From positions 2,480,001 to 2,544,000 of the forward strand of contig OZ220734.1 in the NCBI GenBank assembly GCA_965116945.1: DNA of 64,000 bases, given 5' to 3'. This DNA comes from Plut-88900 sp965116945. GTDB lineage: Bacteria > Chloroflexota > Dehalococcoidia > Plut-88900. Under the pieces are notes generated by a model that had not been told where the DNA came from, ran no database searches, and was given only the letters and a program-made list of their open reading frames with translations. Of this stretch, positions 8,810-17,658 are shown piece by piece (position 1 is the first letter of the stretch; the number at the start of each line of letters is the position of its first letter). The position numbers and the translations under genes are program-made.

Positions 8810-8892
8810 TGTCATTCCGATGCCCTGCGAGGTATCCAGGACGGGGTCCGGTCCCCTCTCCATTGACGGGAGAGGGCTAGGGTGAGGGTGAA
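8810..8892. repeat. Short chromosomal REP-like repeat, copy 1
   Basis: Begins GTCATTCCGATGCC(C/T), continues to a GGGGTCC block, and ends with the hairpin CCCTCTCC...GGGAGAGGG followed by TAGGGTGAGGGTGA. This layout recurs at eight or so other intergenic places in the chromosomal part of the window. Confidence 0.8.
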
Positions 8893-8956
8893 TCAATGCC
8901 CAAGACCCACAATAAGAAGCTTAGCACCTCGCGCTACGCTTCTGCCAACCCCACAC

Positions 8957-11143
8957 CTATAAGTGCGGCCTCCCCACCCCGAACCCCTCCTCAATAGCCC
9001 TCTCAATCAGCCCACTATCCCGAACGTCTTCCACCGTCACCACCGCTGCTCCCAGTGTCTCCCGGAATGCCTCCAGGAATTCTCCATCCACGTCTCCAAT
9101 CAGCGCTTCCTGGCGGTACTTCTCGACCGCGCCCCTTAACATCTTGCTCAACCACCACGCCCCTTCCCTCTCCACCAGCCCCGACAGAAACTCCCCATCC
9201 TGTTCCAACGATATATTCTGCTCCGGATACTCCCGCGACCTCTCCAAATCATAAGCAAAGTACGCCAGGCTCTCCATTACAACCTCAACCTCCCCCCTCC
9301 TCCCCAGCCCCGACACTATCTCCGCCGCAAAACCCGCATCGAAGTACATGATCTGGTATATCAACCGCGCCGGAGGAGTCCGAACCGGCTCTGACTCCAG
9401 CACCAGGTTCAGCGTCATCTCCAAATCCGAGCCCAGTATCTCCAACGCCCATTCAGGGTCATACTCAATGAACTGGGGCACCCTTGGGCGGACGTCCTCG
9501 ATAATCTCCAACGTCCCTATCGGGTCCCGAGAACCCCTTGCAAATACCCTGCTATATGCCTCCTCATTGGTCCACCTGTCTATGGCAAAGTTCCCCGATC
9601 TGTTTTCGAAGAGCGTCTTTAGACCCGCGCGGAACCTCGCATCATCTGCTTCCGCCGTAATATCTAGGGCATCCACCAGCTGTGGTGGTTCTAATCTCGT
9701 CCGGGCTTGCGCAGGGCTCAGCTTCAGCAATTCCACCGCCGCCTCATCACTGATCTCTTCCATTACCGCTTCGGCTGTCTGCCGGTCGATGTCAAACAGC
9801 AATTCCAACAGCGTATCCACGTTCTGCTGCAGCTTTGTCCGGTCACCTTCACCATAATCCCTTACATGCTGCTCCAAAACCCGGGCCCCGGTCTCCGCGT
9901 TTCCCTCTCCCGCCTCTAGGATAGACTCCACGTCCACCACAAAGTGCCGCAGCTCATCTACGAACGCCCCGGCCCCTTTCTGCAACGTTACAGCAGCGTG
10001 GTCGCTATCCCCAGGCTCCAGCACAGCCAACAGCAGCCGGTTCTCCAGAATCGGCAGGAAATTGTTCAGGAACGGCTCCTCAGCCAACCTATCCTTCACG
10101 ATTACTGTCGCTTCCTGCCTGCTTTTCCCTTCCACCGAACCCAATACCTCAAATGCCCAGGCTATCGATCCCTCTCTACCCCCGTCTTCGTACGCTTCCA
10201 CCACCCCCGGGAACCGCTTGTGAAGGGAAAACATCTCCCTCAAGTATCCCCGCCAGTACGGGAATCCCCTGTCCACGTTTGCCGCATCCCTCAGGCTATT
10301 GTCATCATTCAGCAAGGAGTCGAACTGCTCCACGAAATCGATAAGCCGTCGTCTCTCCTCCCCGACCAGGATGGCCCTGTATTCCTCCCCCAAACCCGAC
10401 CCCTCCCCAATATCGATTCCCGAATACGCCTCCCTCGGCACGTGGGAAAGCTGCAAGTATGAGTCCACAAGTCGCCTGTCCTCCCCCATCAACCCCGAGT
10501 ACCACCCCAGCAAATCAGCCCACGTCTCAAAATCTCCGTCAGTCAAGTATTGGTCGAAGTACTTCCGCAGTATTGGAGGCACGAGCCCTAGGTCGCCCGC
10601 CGTGAGTCGAGGTATGTCCGCCTCTCCGGCGTGAATTAAGTCGGGATAGCTGCCCTCGATCAGGTTGGGGAAATTCCTGAAGCGCTCCCGCAGCGGCTCG
10701 TACCTGTCCGGCGGCTGGGCCATGAACCGGCGTAGGTCTGTATGGTACTGAGCCATCGCCGTAGACACATCCTCCCCACCCGACCTCTCCCACGAAAGCT
10801 CCGGGCGCCCTGTTACCGGAAACGCTCCCCAGTACGAGTGGCCCAATTCGTGCGCCAGCCCCCCCATCCTCGCCTGCCCCACCCCTGTGAACCCCAGGAA
10901 GCCCGTGCTCCCGAACCACGCCGGCCGACCCTCCATCCTCCTCACATCTAGCGCATTGATAACTTCTCGGCCTTTGGGAGTTATGTTAAATAGAGCTGCG
11001 TAGGCTTCCAGCCGCGCCTCCACCCAGTCCTCTTCATCGACTCTCGCCTCCACGGGCTGGCCACATGACACCGTCCCCGGCAGCACTAAAATGGCTAACG
11101 CACTCAGTACAACCGCCCACCTGGCCACGGACCTCGACATCAC
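8957..11143 (-). CDS. Lipoprotein with HELGH metalloprotease motif
   Basis: A 728-residue exported protein. The N-terminus has a basic start, a hydrophobic stretch at 9-23 and a lipobox-like TVSC ending at C27, so it is probably a lipoprotein. HELGH (98-102) in GGLAHELGHSYWG is a HExxH zinc-protease signature with the extra Gly-His typical of metzincin-like or gluzincin enzymes; a conserved PELSWE follows. The rest is helical and has no domain I recognise. Function as a peptidase is inferred from the motif only. It begins 19 bases downstream of the hydroxyacid dehydrogenase and is probably co-transcribed with it. Confidence 0.8.
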   Translation of the reverse strand: MMSRSVARWAVVLSALAILVLPGTVSCGQPVEARVDEEDWVEARLEAYAALFNITPKGREVINALDVRRMEGRPAWFGSTGFLGFTGVGQARMGGLAHELGHSYWGAFPVTGRPELSWERSGGEDVSTAMAQYHTDLRRFMAQPPDRYEPLRERFRNFPNLIEGSYPDLIHAGEADIPRLTAGDLGLVPPILRKYFDQYLTDGDFETWADLLGWYSGLMGEDRRLVDSYLQLSHVPREAYSGIDIGEGSGLGEEYRAILVGEERRRLIDFVEQFDSLLNDDNSLRDAANVDRGFPYWRGYLREMFSLHKRFPGVVEAYEDGGREGSIAWAFEVLGSVEGKSRQEATVIVKDRLAEEPFLNNFLPILENRLLLAVLEPGDSDHAAVTLQKGAGAFVDELRHFVVDVESILEAGEGNAETGARVLEQHVRDYGEGDRTKLQQNVDTLLELLFDIDRQTAEAVMEEISDEAAVELLKLSPAQARTRLEPPQLVDALDITAEADDARFRAGLKTLFENRSGNFAIDRWTNEEAYSRVFARGSRDPIGTLEIIEDVRPRVPQFIEYDPEWALEILGSDLEMTLNLVLESEPVRTPPARLIYQIMYFDAGFAAEIVSGLGRRGEVEVVMESLAYFAYDLERSREYPEQNISLEQDGEFLSGLVEREGAWWLSKMLRGAVEKYRQEALIGDVDGEFLEAFRETLGAAVVTVEDVRDSGLIERAIEEGFGVGRPHL

Positions 11144-11162
11144 TTCGAGCCCGCGGCCGCCG

Positions 11163-12161
11163 TCAACCCATTTTCGCCCTTACGTCCCGGGCCTCGGGGT
11201 TCGGTGTGTTCGGCAAAGGCTCATCATTCAGACCCGCCATCAGGTTGTCCACCGCCATCAACGACATCTTGGTTCTGGTCACCACGCTACCGCTGGCTAT
11301 GTGTGGCGCAATAATCACGTTCTCCAGTGTCAGCAGCGGATCGTCCATCGAGATCGGCTCCACTTCCGTCACGTCTAGCCCTGCCGCCGATATCGTCCCG
11401 TCCTTCAACGCGTGGTAAAGCGCTGTCTGGTCCACCACCGGCCCCCGAGATGTGTTTACCAGCACAGCCGTAGACTTCATCGCACCCAGGGTGTCGCTGT
11501 TTATCAGGTGCCGGGTCTCTGGTGTCAGGTTTACGTGCACGCTCACGAAATCAGCCTGACCCAGCAAGTCCTTCAGGTCCGCGCAATACGTCGCATTGAA
11601 TTCCTTCTCCGCCGCCTCGTTCCTGAATATGTCGTAGTAGGCGATTTTCATCCCGAATCCCCTCGCCCGCTTCGCCATCTCTATCCCGATTCTCCCAAAC
11701 CCGATGATCCCCAGCGTAGACCCGTGGATATCCTGCCCCAGCAGCACCTTCGGCCCCCACGTCTTCCACATTCCCGCCCTCGTGTACCGGTCCCCTTCCG
11801 ACACCCTTCTCCCTGCCGCCATCAATAGAGCGAACGCAAAGTCGGCCGTAGTCTCAGTCAACACACCTGGTGTGTTCCCGACCGGTATCCCCCGCTTCGT
11901 CGCCTCATCTATGTCTATGTTGTCGAACCCGACAGCCATATTGCTCACAACTCGAAGATTCGGCGCCGCATCAAAGAGCTCAGCGTCAATCTTCTCCGTC
12001 AGCAGGCAATAGAGCCCATCTATGTCCGCCACTTCCTTCAGCAGAACGTCCCGGGGAGGCGGCATCTCGTTGTCCCAGTACTTCATCTCCGTCGCATCCC
12101 TCAGCTTCTCTACCGCCTCGTCGAATATCTGTCTTGTAACGTAAATTTTCGGTTTGGCCAT
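11163..12161 (-). CDS. D-2-hydroxyacid dehydrogenase (glyoxylate/hydroxypyruvate reductase type)
   Basis: A 332-residue NAD(P)-dependent enzyme of the D-isomer-specific 2-hydroxyacid dehydrogenase family. The start at ATG 12161 (MAKPKIYVTRQ) is chosen over upstream codons because GGAGGG lies 6-7 bases before it and homology begins there. The Rossmann motif LGIIGFGRIG and the catalytic triad Arg (NTSRGPVVD), Glu (DVTEVEP) and His (APHIAS) are all present. It likely reduces glyoxylate, hydroxypyruvate or a related 2-oxoacid. It lies upstream of the HELGH lipoprotein. Confidence 0.93.
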   Translation of the reverse strand: MAKPKIYVTRQIFDEAVEKLRDATEMKYWDNEMPPPRDVLLKEVADIDGLYCLLTEKIDAELFDAAPNLRVVSNMAVGFDNIDIDEATKRGIPVGNTPGVLTETTADFAFALLMAAGRRVSEGDRYTRAGMWKTWGPKVLLGQDIHGSTLGIIGFGRIGIEMAKRARGFGMKIAYYDIFRNEAAEKEFNATYCADLKDLLGQADFVSVHVNLTPETRHLINSDTLGAMKSTAVLVNTSRGPVVDQTALYHALKDGTISAAGLDVTEVEPISMDDPLLTLENVIIAPHIASGSVVTRTKMSLMAVDNLMAGLNDEPLPNTPNPEARDVRAKMG

Positions 12162-12251
12162 CGTTGCCCTCCGGCAAAAGGTAATGCGCCATTCTACCTT
12201 TTCGCTTTGCGCCTCCGCCACTCTCCCTGAGACGCGCCTTTTCTCCTCCGT

Positions 12252-12330
12252 CATTCCGATGCCCCGTGAGGAATCTGGGACGGGGTCCTCACCCCTCTCT
12301 CGATTTAAGAGCGCGAGGGTGAAGATGATT
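12252..12330. repeat. Short REP-like repeat, copy 2 (degenerate end)
   Basis: GTCATTCCGATGCCCCGTGAGGAATCTGGGACGGGGTCC matches the first half of the repeat at 8810; the hairpin part is degraded. It fills most of the gap between the hydroxyacid dehydrogenase and the PLP decarboxylase. Nothing else is visible between 12162 and 12439. Confidence 0.7.
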
Positions 12331-12439
12331 CGGGTACCGAAAGAACAGCTAGGCAAAGCCCTCACCTGGTCAACAGACAAAGGGCGAGGCAGTTCTATAG
12401 AAATATTGGACGAAAATCAGTAGCCCGGGCTGCAGTCCC

Positions 12440-13681
12440 CTAGTAAGTAATCTTCGTATTCCCCGACACCAGCCCGCCCTCTTTCACCTTGCTCACTACG
12501 TACGAAAGATCGCTGATGTACTCCTCCACAACCGGCTTCTGTATCAGAGAGAGCATCATGTGGATGGCATTCGGTTCCTGTATCCTGCTCGTGTACCACC
12601 CCGCATCCACCATCCCGTCCGCAACTGCAAAGATGTCGTACTGGCTCGATCCGTACGTGAATATCGTCAGCTGCGGGTCACCGTATGTCTCCAGCCCGTC
12701 GATCCGGTTCACCCCTTCCATCAGAGCTTCCCGGATGTGCATCACGTCCTGGGCAATCCGCATGTACCCTTCTTCCCCAAGATAGTTCATAACCGCCCAC
12801 GCCGACGCCACCGCCCCTCCCGGCCTGCTCCCGACAAACGTCTGCGTCGCATAGTACCCCTTCGACCACTCATCGAACTCGAACCCCTGGTACTCCAGGT
12901 ACTCAGCGTCGCTGTACAGGACAGTCGACGCCCCCTTCGCGGCGTAACCGTTCTTATGCACATCCGCTGATATCGACCTGACCCCGGGCACCGAGAAATC
13001 AAAGTCCGGTATCGGATACCCCAATCTCCTCACGAACGGCGCCATGAACCCCCCTATGCAGCAGTCCACGTGCAGCCACAGGTTTCTTGACTCGGCAACT
13101 TCCCCCAACTCCGTGATCGGATCGACAATCCCGTGCGGGTATTCCGGCGCCGACCCCACCATCATGATCGTATTCTCGTTTATCGCCGCCGTCATCGCGG
13201 CGACGTCCGCCCGAAAGTCGGGGCCCGGGTCAAGCCGCACCGGCTTCAGGTCCATCAGCTCCGCAGCCCTGTCGAACGCCGGATGCGCAGTCCTGGACAT
13301 CAATACTTCCGGCGTGCCGTTGCCGGGTTTGTTGGCTCGGGCCCAGTCTCGCGCTGTCTTGATAGCCAGGAAGATGCTCTCCGTTCCCCCCGTCGTCATA
13401 CTCCCCGACGCCCTTTCCCCTCCATTCAGCAACGCCAGGCTCAGATCAATGACCTCCTCCTCCATCCTGGCCAGGCTTGGAAACACCTTTGGATAGACCG
13501 CGTTCTCGTTGAAGTACATTGCGTAGGCGTCATGGGCCACCTTTATCACGTCTTCACCTGCGTAATAGAGTAGCCCGGATATCTTTCCCGCGCGCCAGTC
13601 CACGTCTCCCTTACGCGCTTCCGTAATTTGGTCCTTAATCTCGTCCCAGTTCTTACCCGTTTTAGGAAAGGTCCTGCCCAT
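12440..13681 (-). CDS. PLP-dependent group II decarboxylase / sphingosine-1-phosphate lyase-like
   Basis: A 413-residue PLP enzyme starting at ATG 13681 (MGRTFPKTG), preceded by GGGAG at 8 bases. The cofactor lysine is in SADVHKNGYAAKGAS, whose HKxGYAxKG form is closer to sphingosine-1-phosphate lyase and archaeal tyrosine/aspartate decarboxylases than to glutamate decarboxylase. TTGGTESIFLAI and LWLHVDCCIGGF are further PLP-pocket segments. It would cleave or decarboxylate an amino-acid-like or amino-alcohol phosphate substrate. The TTCAATCAA array of element B lies about 140 bases upstream in the same orientation. Confidence 0.88.
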   Translation of the reverse strand: MGRTFPKTGKNWDEIKDQITEARKGDVDWRAGKISGLLYYAGEDVIKVAHDAYAMYFNENAVYPKVFPSLARMEEEVIDLSLALLNGGERASGSMTTGGTESIFLAIKTARDWARANKPGNGTPEVLMSRTAHPAFDRAAELMDLKPVRLDPGPDFRADVAAMTAAINENTIMMVGSAPEYPHGIVDPITELGEVAESRNLWLHVDCCIGGFMAPFVRRLGYPIPDFDFSVPGVRSISADVHKNGYAAKGASTVLYSDAEYLEYQGFEFDEWSKGYYATQTFVGSRPGGAVASAWAVMNYLGEEGYMRIAQDVMHIREALMEGVNRIDGLETYGDPQLTIFTYGSSQYDIFAVADGMVDAGWYTSRIQEPNAIHMMLSLIQKPVVEEYISDLSYVVSKVKEGGLVSGNTKITY

Positions 13682-13821
13682 AATGCTTCTCCCGAGTTGA
13701 TGTATTGGGAACCAAGTCCGGCAATTGCTCCGACAAGGTAATGTCAAAAGGGGGTGGCGTCAACAGCAGTTCGGGGTTGGGCAGTGATGGATGCGGTTCC
13801 TGTTCAGTTGCAGGGTTGGGA

Positions 13822-13876
13822 TTTTGATTGAACATTGATTGAACGTTGATTGAACTCGTAGCTGTTTTGATTGAAC
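13822..13876 (-). repeat. TTCAATCAA repeat array at the 3' end of element B
   Basis: Read on the minus strand, four copies of TTCAATCAA with the same CAGCTACG spacer as the array at 6778-6820. About 50 bases around the array are almost identical between A and B although most of the preceding element is diverged. Confidence 0.8.
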
Positions 13877-14039
13877 AACGCCTATAGGGATTACGGGGGA
13901 TTTCACGTGTCGCAGGGGAGAGGGCGACCCGCCGGTCGCCCCTACGGGGAGGGGATACCCCTTGCCCCACAGGAGAACCTTCACCCCTGGTATCGGGGTG
14001 CGGGGCAGGCTTAGGGCCCTTAAGGGAGCAGGGGAGGGA

Positions 14040-15071
14040 AGAACAGAGGGAAGTGCCTGCGCCAAGGCGGAGGTGCACGCCTCTAGGTTGGTACTGGGGA
14101 GCGGGGAGGGGAGGACGGCATAGGGTGGGTGGGGATGACTAGCGAGACGTGACAGTCGGGTGTGGGCCACCCCCCGCTCGCACTTCGAGAGCCTCAGCAC
14201 GAGCGGCCCTGCCCCCGGGGATGGATTCCCGATCGAAGTAGGGAATGACGGAGAGAGGAGGGGATTGGAGGGACGGTGGGAAGGGTGGGGGTGGAAGGTC
14301 CCGGACGGTTTGCGCAGGATGTCGGCGACGCCTGTACCGATGTGGGGTGTCCGCCCCTGGGGACGGTCCACACCGGCGTCGATCCTGCGACAGCCCCATA
14401 CTTCCGAGAGGATGTGGACGAGACGCGAGGATATCTCGCTCTGGGGCAGCCTCGTCCACCGGAAGTGCTCTACCACCCCAAGGGAGGATGGGAGCGGGGA
14501 CCCGTGACCGCCGTTCGTAGACCGGAACTTGCCGATGGTGACGACGGTGGAATCCATAAATGGCGTGCTTGTTTTGAGTCGGGGGTTGTCCGACTGCTCG
14601 GACCGGCCGGCAAGGTGAACGCCGGGGGAGTCCGAGAGGGGCGCTATGGCCCAGTGGAGTAACTTGACGCCGTGCTCCTGAGCGTCGCCTGACGGGGCGA
14701 TACCGTTGCGCCCAATGAGTGGGGCGCGCACTTGGCAACGGCCCTTGAAGGGGGCATGCCGTGATTTGTCCGGGGACCTTCCTTGCATGGGGCGGGATGG
14801 TGATTGATCGCTGCGAAGGCGGAGGCGTTGGGCCTTTGGGCAGCGCTTGTAGTGGGTGTTAAGTAGGGAAGGACTGGGGATGAGGCGCGTGTAGGGGGCC
14901 AGGCGGCGGGATACCGCTCGGGTGCGACGGGGCCAATGCAGGCTGGTGCGGCTCATTTAACTCCTTTGGTTCCGCCGAGGGGCGGATGTTCCACCTTTCC
15001 AGTGATGGGCACCGAGGTACGAGGTCGGTGGCCTGTGGTTGAATATAGTACGGGTGTTCTGAATGTGTCAA
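14040..15071 (-). ncRNA. Element B: second, inverted copy of the promoter-to-terminator unit
   Basis: Read on the minus strand: TTGACA (15071-15066), an 18-base spacer, TATATT (15047-15042), then the leader shared with element A (CACAGGCCACCGAC and TCGTACCTCGGTGCCCATC). An ATG at 14956 with AAGGAG just upstream begins MSRTSL as in element A, and the two copies stay in frame for about 27 codons. Further on, matching DNA blocks (for example around GGTAGAGC and ATCGGGAATCCATCC) fall in different frames in A and B. The unit ends at an imperfect hairpin near 14050-14080 followed by CTGTTCTTCCC. Nothing in 13682-15120 resembles a known protein. Confidence 0.45.
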
Positions 15072-15120
15072 GGGGCAAATGTCACACTTTATAGGGGGCC
15101 TCGAGATGGGGCAGGTAAGC

Positions 15121-15149
15121 TTGACGTGCTAGCACACCCCCCCTAGAAT
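15121..15149 (+). promoter_or_regulatory. Sigma-70-type promoter of the solute-binding lipoprotein
   Basis: TTGACG at 15121-15126 and TAGAAT at 15144-15149 with a 17-base spacer. It fires away from the element B promoter about 50 bases to the left. Its -10 box overlaps the most upstream in-frame start of the following gene, which supports the downstream start at 15199. Confidence 0.6.
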
Positions 15150-15198
15150 GCCGAATTGTGCCCCCAGACTAGCCGGCCCTATCGACATGGGAGGAATC

Positions 15199-16617
15199 AT
15201 GCGCAAGATTGGACGAAAGCTGACCAGAGGACGCCTGGTACTGGGAGTGATGGGCCTTCTCTTGGCAATTCTATTGGTCTCCGCGGCCTGTGAAGGCCCC
15301 GCTGGCCCCGCCGGTCCTGCTGGACCTGCTGGCCCCGCCGGCCCCGCTGGCCCTACCGGAGAGGCTGGACCCGCCGGCCCCCAAGGCCCGCAAGGCCCTG
15401 CTGCAGGTGAGGACCCCCTGCCGACGGCAACCTCGATTCCTCCCACCCCCATCCCCCCGACTCCCGTACCGCCTCCGCCGACTGCCACACCGGAGCCAGT
15501 GTCCCAATTGCGGCCCCCGGCAGAGTGGACTGTCGACAACCCAGCTACCCGGGAAGAGATTGAAGCAGAGCTGGAGAAGTTCCGAGGCCAGACAATATCC
15601 TACGGCACCTGGGGCGGCGCCTACACCGCCGCCGAGAACAAGGTCTACTTTGACCCCATCGCCGACCAATTCGGGATCGAGGTCATAGCGGACGGCACAG
15701 CCAACCCGAACACTAAACTGCGGCTGATAGCCGAGACCCAGAACTACGAGTGGACGTTCGCCCTCGGGACTACGTCCGTATTCGCCCAGCTTGGCCAGAT
15801 CGGGCTCCTGGAGCCCCTGGACAAGAGCGTGGTGGACAACAGGAATTTCGCAGGCATCCTCAAGAACCACCCTTACTTCGGAGGGGTGGGCGGCATAGCC
15901 TCGGAGCCTTTGGCATACAGCACCAACACGTATCCCGATGAAGAGTCTCGGCCCAAGTCCATGAAGGACTTCTTCGACGCCGAGAACTTCTCCGGAGTCC
16001 GGGCCCTGGACAGCCGCGGATGGACATGGCTAAGGTACGTTACTGCGGCGTACTGGAGCGAGAACCCCGAGCACATCGGTACGACCCAGGGAACATTGAG
16101 CGATGAACAGATCGATGAAGCTTACACGTACCTGGACGCTCTGGCGCCACACATCGACGTCTGGGCCGCATCTTCTTCAGACTGCCCGACCTTCCTGATC
16201 ACGGGCGAAGTGGACATGTGCCTCACCGGCAACGGTCGTTTTGGTGCAGCCATCCTGAACGGCGACCCCCTTCAGATGTCCTGGGATGCCGGCCACCTGA
16301 TGACCACCTTCGCACAGGTAATTCCCGGCGGCTTGAAGCAGGCGGAACCCGAGAAGTTCGAACTCACCCAGCTGGTGATGGCATGGCTGTCCTTGCCGGA
16401 GGTAAACGCTAGAATCTCAGGCGAGATCCAGTATTCGCCCGTCAACCAGGACTCCTGGCCGCTGCTGGGCGGACCTGAGTTTGATGACGACCGCCAGTTC
16501 CTCCCCACCTCGCCTGAGAACGCCCAGTACGGCTGGCTGGTCGACGAGGTATGGCAGACCGTCGTCAGCGAGCCGCAGACCGAGCGATATGTAACCTGGC
16601 AGACTGCGCTGCAGTAG
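15199..16617 (+). CDS. Extracellular solute-binding lipoprotein with collagen-like linker
   Basis: A 472-residue ABC-type substrate-binding protein of the family 1 / iron-thiamine-polyamine class. ATG 15199 follows GGGAGG. The signal peptide has basic MRKIGRKLTRGR, a hydrophobic core and the lipobox SAAC, giving C31 as lipidated residue. Immediately after it come 12 collagen-type G-X-Y triplets (residues 33-68, mostly GPA), then a Pro/Thr linker, then the binding domain starting near GTWGGAYTAAENKVYF. No permease or ATPase gene is adjacent, so it is an orphan receptor here or serves a remote transporter. It probably binds a small organic ligand; identity unknown. Confidence 0.9.
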   Translation: MRKIGRKLTRGRLVLGVMGLLLAILLVSAACEGPAGPAGPAGPAGPAGPAGPTGEAGPAGPQGPQGPAAGEDPLPTATSIPPTPIPPTPVPPPPTATPEPVSQLRPPAEWTVDNPATREEIEAELEKFRGQTISYGTWGGAYTAAENKVYFDPIADQFGIEVIADGTANPNTKLRLIAETQNYEWTFALGTTSVFAQLGQIGLLEPLDKSVVDNRNFAGILKNHPYFGGVGGIASEPLAYSTNTYPDEESRPKSMKDFFDAENFSGVRALDSRGWTWLRYVTAAYWSENPEHIGTTQGTLSDEQIDEAYTYLDALAPHIDVWAASSSDCPTFLITGEVDMCLTGNGRFGAAILNGDPLQMSWDAGHLMTTFAQVIPGGLKQAEPEKFELTQLVMAWLSLPEVNARISGEIQYSPVNQDSWPLLGGPEFDDDRQFLPTSPENAQYGWLVDEVWQTVVSEPQTERYVTWQTALQ

Positions 16618-16662
16618 GTCAAGCAGCAGAGAGTTGCTCTCAAGGTAATTGAAAGAGCAGGT

Positions 16663-16704
16663 GGGGTCGGGTGTCACCATGTGATGCCCGGCCCCGTCGC
16701 TTTT
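16663..16704 (+). terminator. Intrinsic terminator after the solute-binding protein
   Basis: A 15-base-pair stem (GGGGTCGGGTGTCAC with GTGATGCCCGGCCCC, three G-U pairs) closes a three-base CAT loop, and GTCGCTTTT follows. It sits 46 bases after the stop and isolates the lipoprotein gene from the next operon. Confidence 0.75.
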
Positions 16705-16782
16705 CATGAGCAAGGGCTGTTAGTTAGAAATGATCTGGCCGGGCTCGAAGTTCCCCGTGCTTAACGGTGCAAAGGTGATCAG

Positions 16783-17184
16783 ATGACAGAAAAACGCAAC
16801 CTGGAAGACGCGCAAATCGGGGATGCCATAGGCCCCTACCGTTATACGGTCACAAGGGAGATGGCTCAGTTCGCCGCCTCCAGCGAGATGATGGCCGGGC
16901 CCCGGTATTCGGCGGATAGCCAGATCGCCCCCAGCAACCTCACCGACAACGACTACTCCCTCGCCTACATGGAGAAGTTTCACCCGGGCGAGGCCATCCA
17001 CACCAAGGCAGACAACCACTACCTCAACCCTCCTGTCATCGGCAAACAACTGATCGTCACCGGGACGATAACCGACAGATTCAACAAAAGAGGCAGGGAT
17101 TTCCTCGTCTTCGAAACTACAACCCGCGACGAGGACGGCCGGGAGATCGTCAGAAGCAAGAATACCCTGCTCATAAGCATGTGA
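16783..17184 (+). CDS. MaoC-like hot-dog dehydratase, N-terminal type
   Basis: A 133-residue single hot-dog-fold protein (MTEKRNLEDAQIGDAIGPYR...). The block ending YLNPPVIGKQLIVTGTITDRFNKRGRDFLVFETTTRDEDGRE is typical of the FAS1-type/MaoC N-terminal half. Such halves pair with a second hot-dog domain to hydrate or dehydrate acyl-CoAs, and the next gene (29 bases on) encodes one. It starts a plus-strand run with two CoA-transferases, suggesting formation of a CoA thioester followed by hydration. The start has AAGGTG 6 bases upstream. Confidence 0.82.
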   Translation: MTEKRNLEDAQIGDAIGPYRYTVTREMAQFAASSEMMAGPRYSADSQIAPSNLTDNDYSLAYMEKFHPGEAIHTKADNHYLNPPVIGKQLIVTGTITDRFNKRGRDFLVFETTTRDEDGREIVRSKNTLLISM

Positions 17185-17212
17185 TAATCGACTTTAGGAG
17201 AATAGGAACAGC

Positions 17213-17653
17213 ATGACAGTCACTGCCGAGCACCTGGTCCCGGGTTTCAGCCTCCCTCCGCTGACCAGGACAATCACAGTCGAGCAGATAGTCTCCAGTA
17301 GCAGGGGCAGGGAACCCCTGTGGAACCTGCCCCATGCCGGAAAGAACATCCACAACGATACTGAGACCGCCCGCTCAATCGGCGCCCGAGACGTTGTGGC
17401 CGGCGGCGTAGTCACCATGGCCCTGGGTTGGGAAATGCTCCTTGACGCCTTTGGGGATCGCTGGCTCAACGGTGGCCATCTTTCTTGCACCTTCGTCAAT
17501 CTCGTATGCGGCGGAGATCGGTTAACCGTCAATGCAACGGTCAAGGAACCCGCCGAGGGCGATGCCGACGACCGAGTCCACCTGGATATGTCCATCGAAA
17601 ACCAGGAGGGAGCCAAGGTAATCGTGGGCAAAGCCAGCGTAGCCGCCGGTTGA
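17213..17653 (+). CDS. MaoC-like hot-dog hydratase, second subunit
   Basis: A 146-residue hot-dog protein with the hydratase-like segment NIHNDTETARSIGARDVVAG, where Asp/His residues sit in the region of the (R)-enoyl-CoA hydratase catalytic loop. Together with the preceding protein it probably forms a heteromeric (R)-specific enoyl-CoA or mesaconyl/methylmalyl-type hydratase. TAGGAG/AGGAA precede the ATG. The stop lies 5 bases before the next gene's start. Confidence 0.82.
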   Translation: MTVTAEHLVPGFSLPPLTRTITVEQIVSSSRGREPLWNLPHAGKNIHNDTETARSIGARDVVAGGVVTMALGWEMLLDAFGDRWLNGGHLSCTFVNLVCGGDRLTVNATVKEPAEGDADDRVHLDMSIENQEGAKVIVGKASVAAG

Positions 17654-17658
17654 ACGGG

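Noticed and set aside
13760..14956. 398-codon minus-strand open frame inside element B as a protein gene
   Set aside because: Composition is Pro/Arg/Ser-rich without a domain, it runs through terminator and repeat DNA, and beyond about 27 codons the frame is not shared with element A.
15300..15410. GPA/GCC repeats as a CRISPR or tandem-repeat DNA feature
   Set aside because: They are codons of the collagen-like stalk in the solute-binding lipoprotein; the repeat is in frame and part of the protein.
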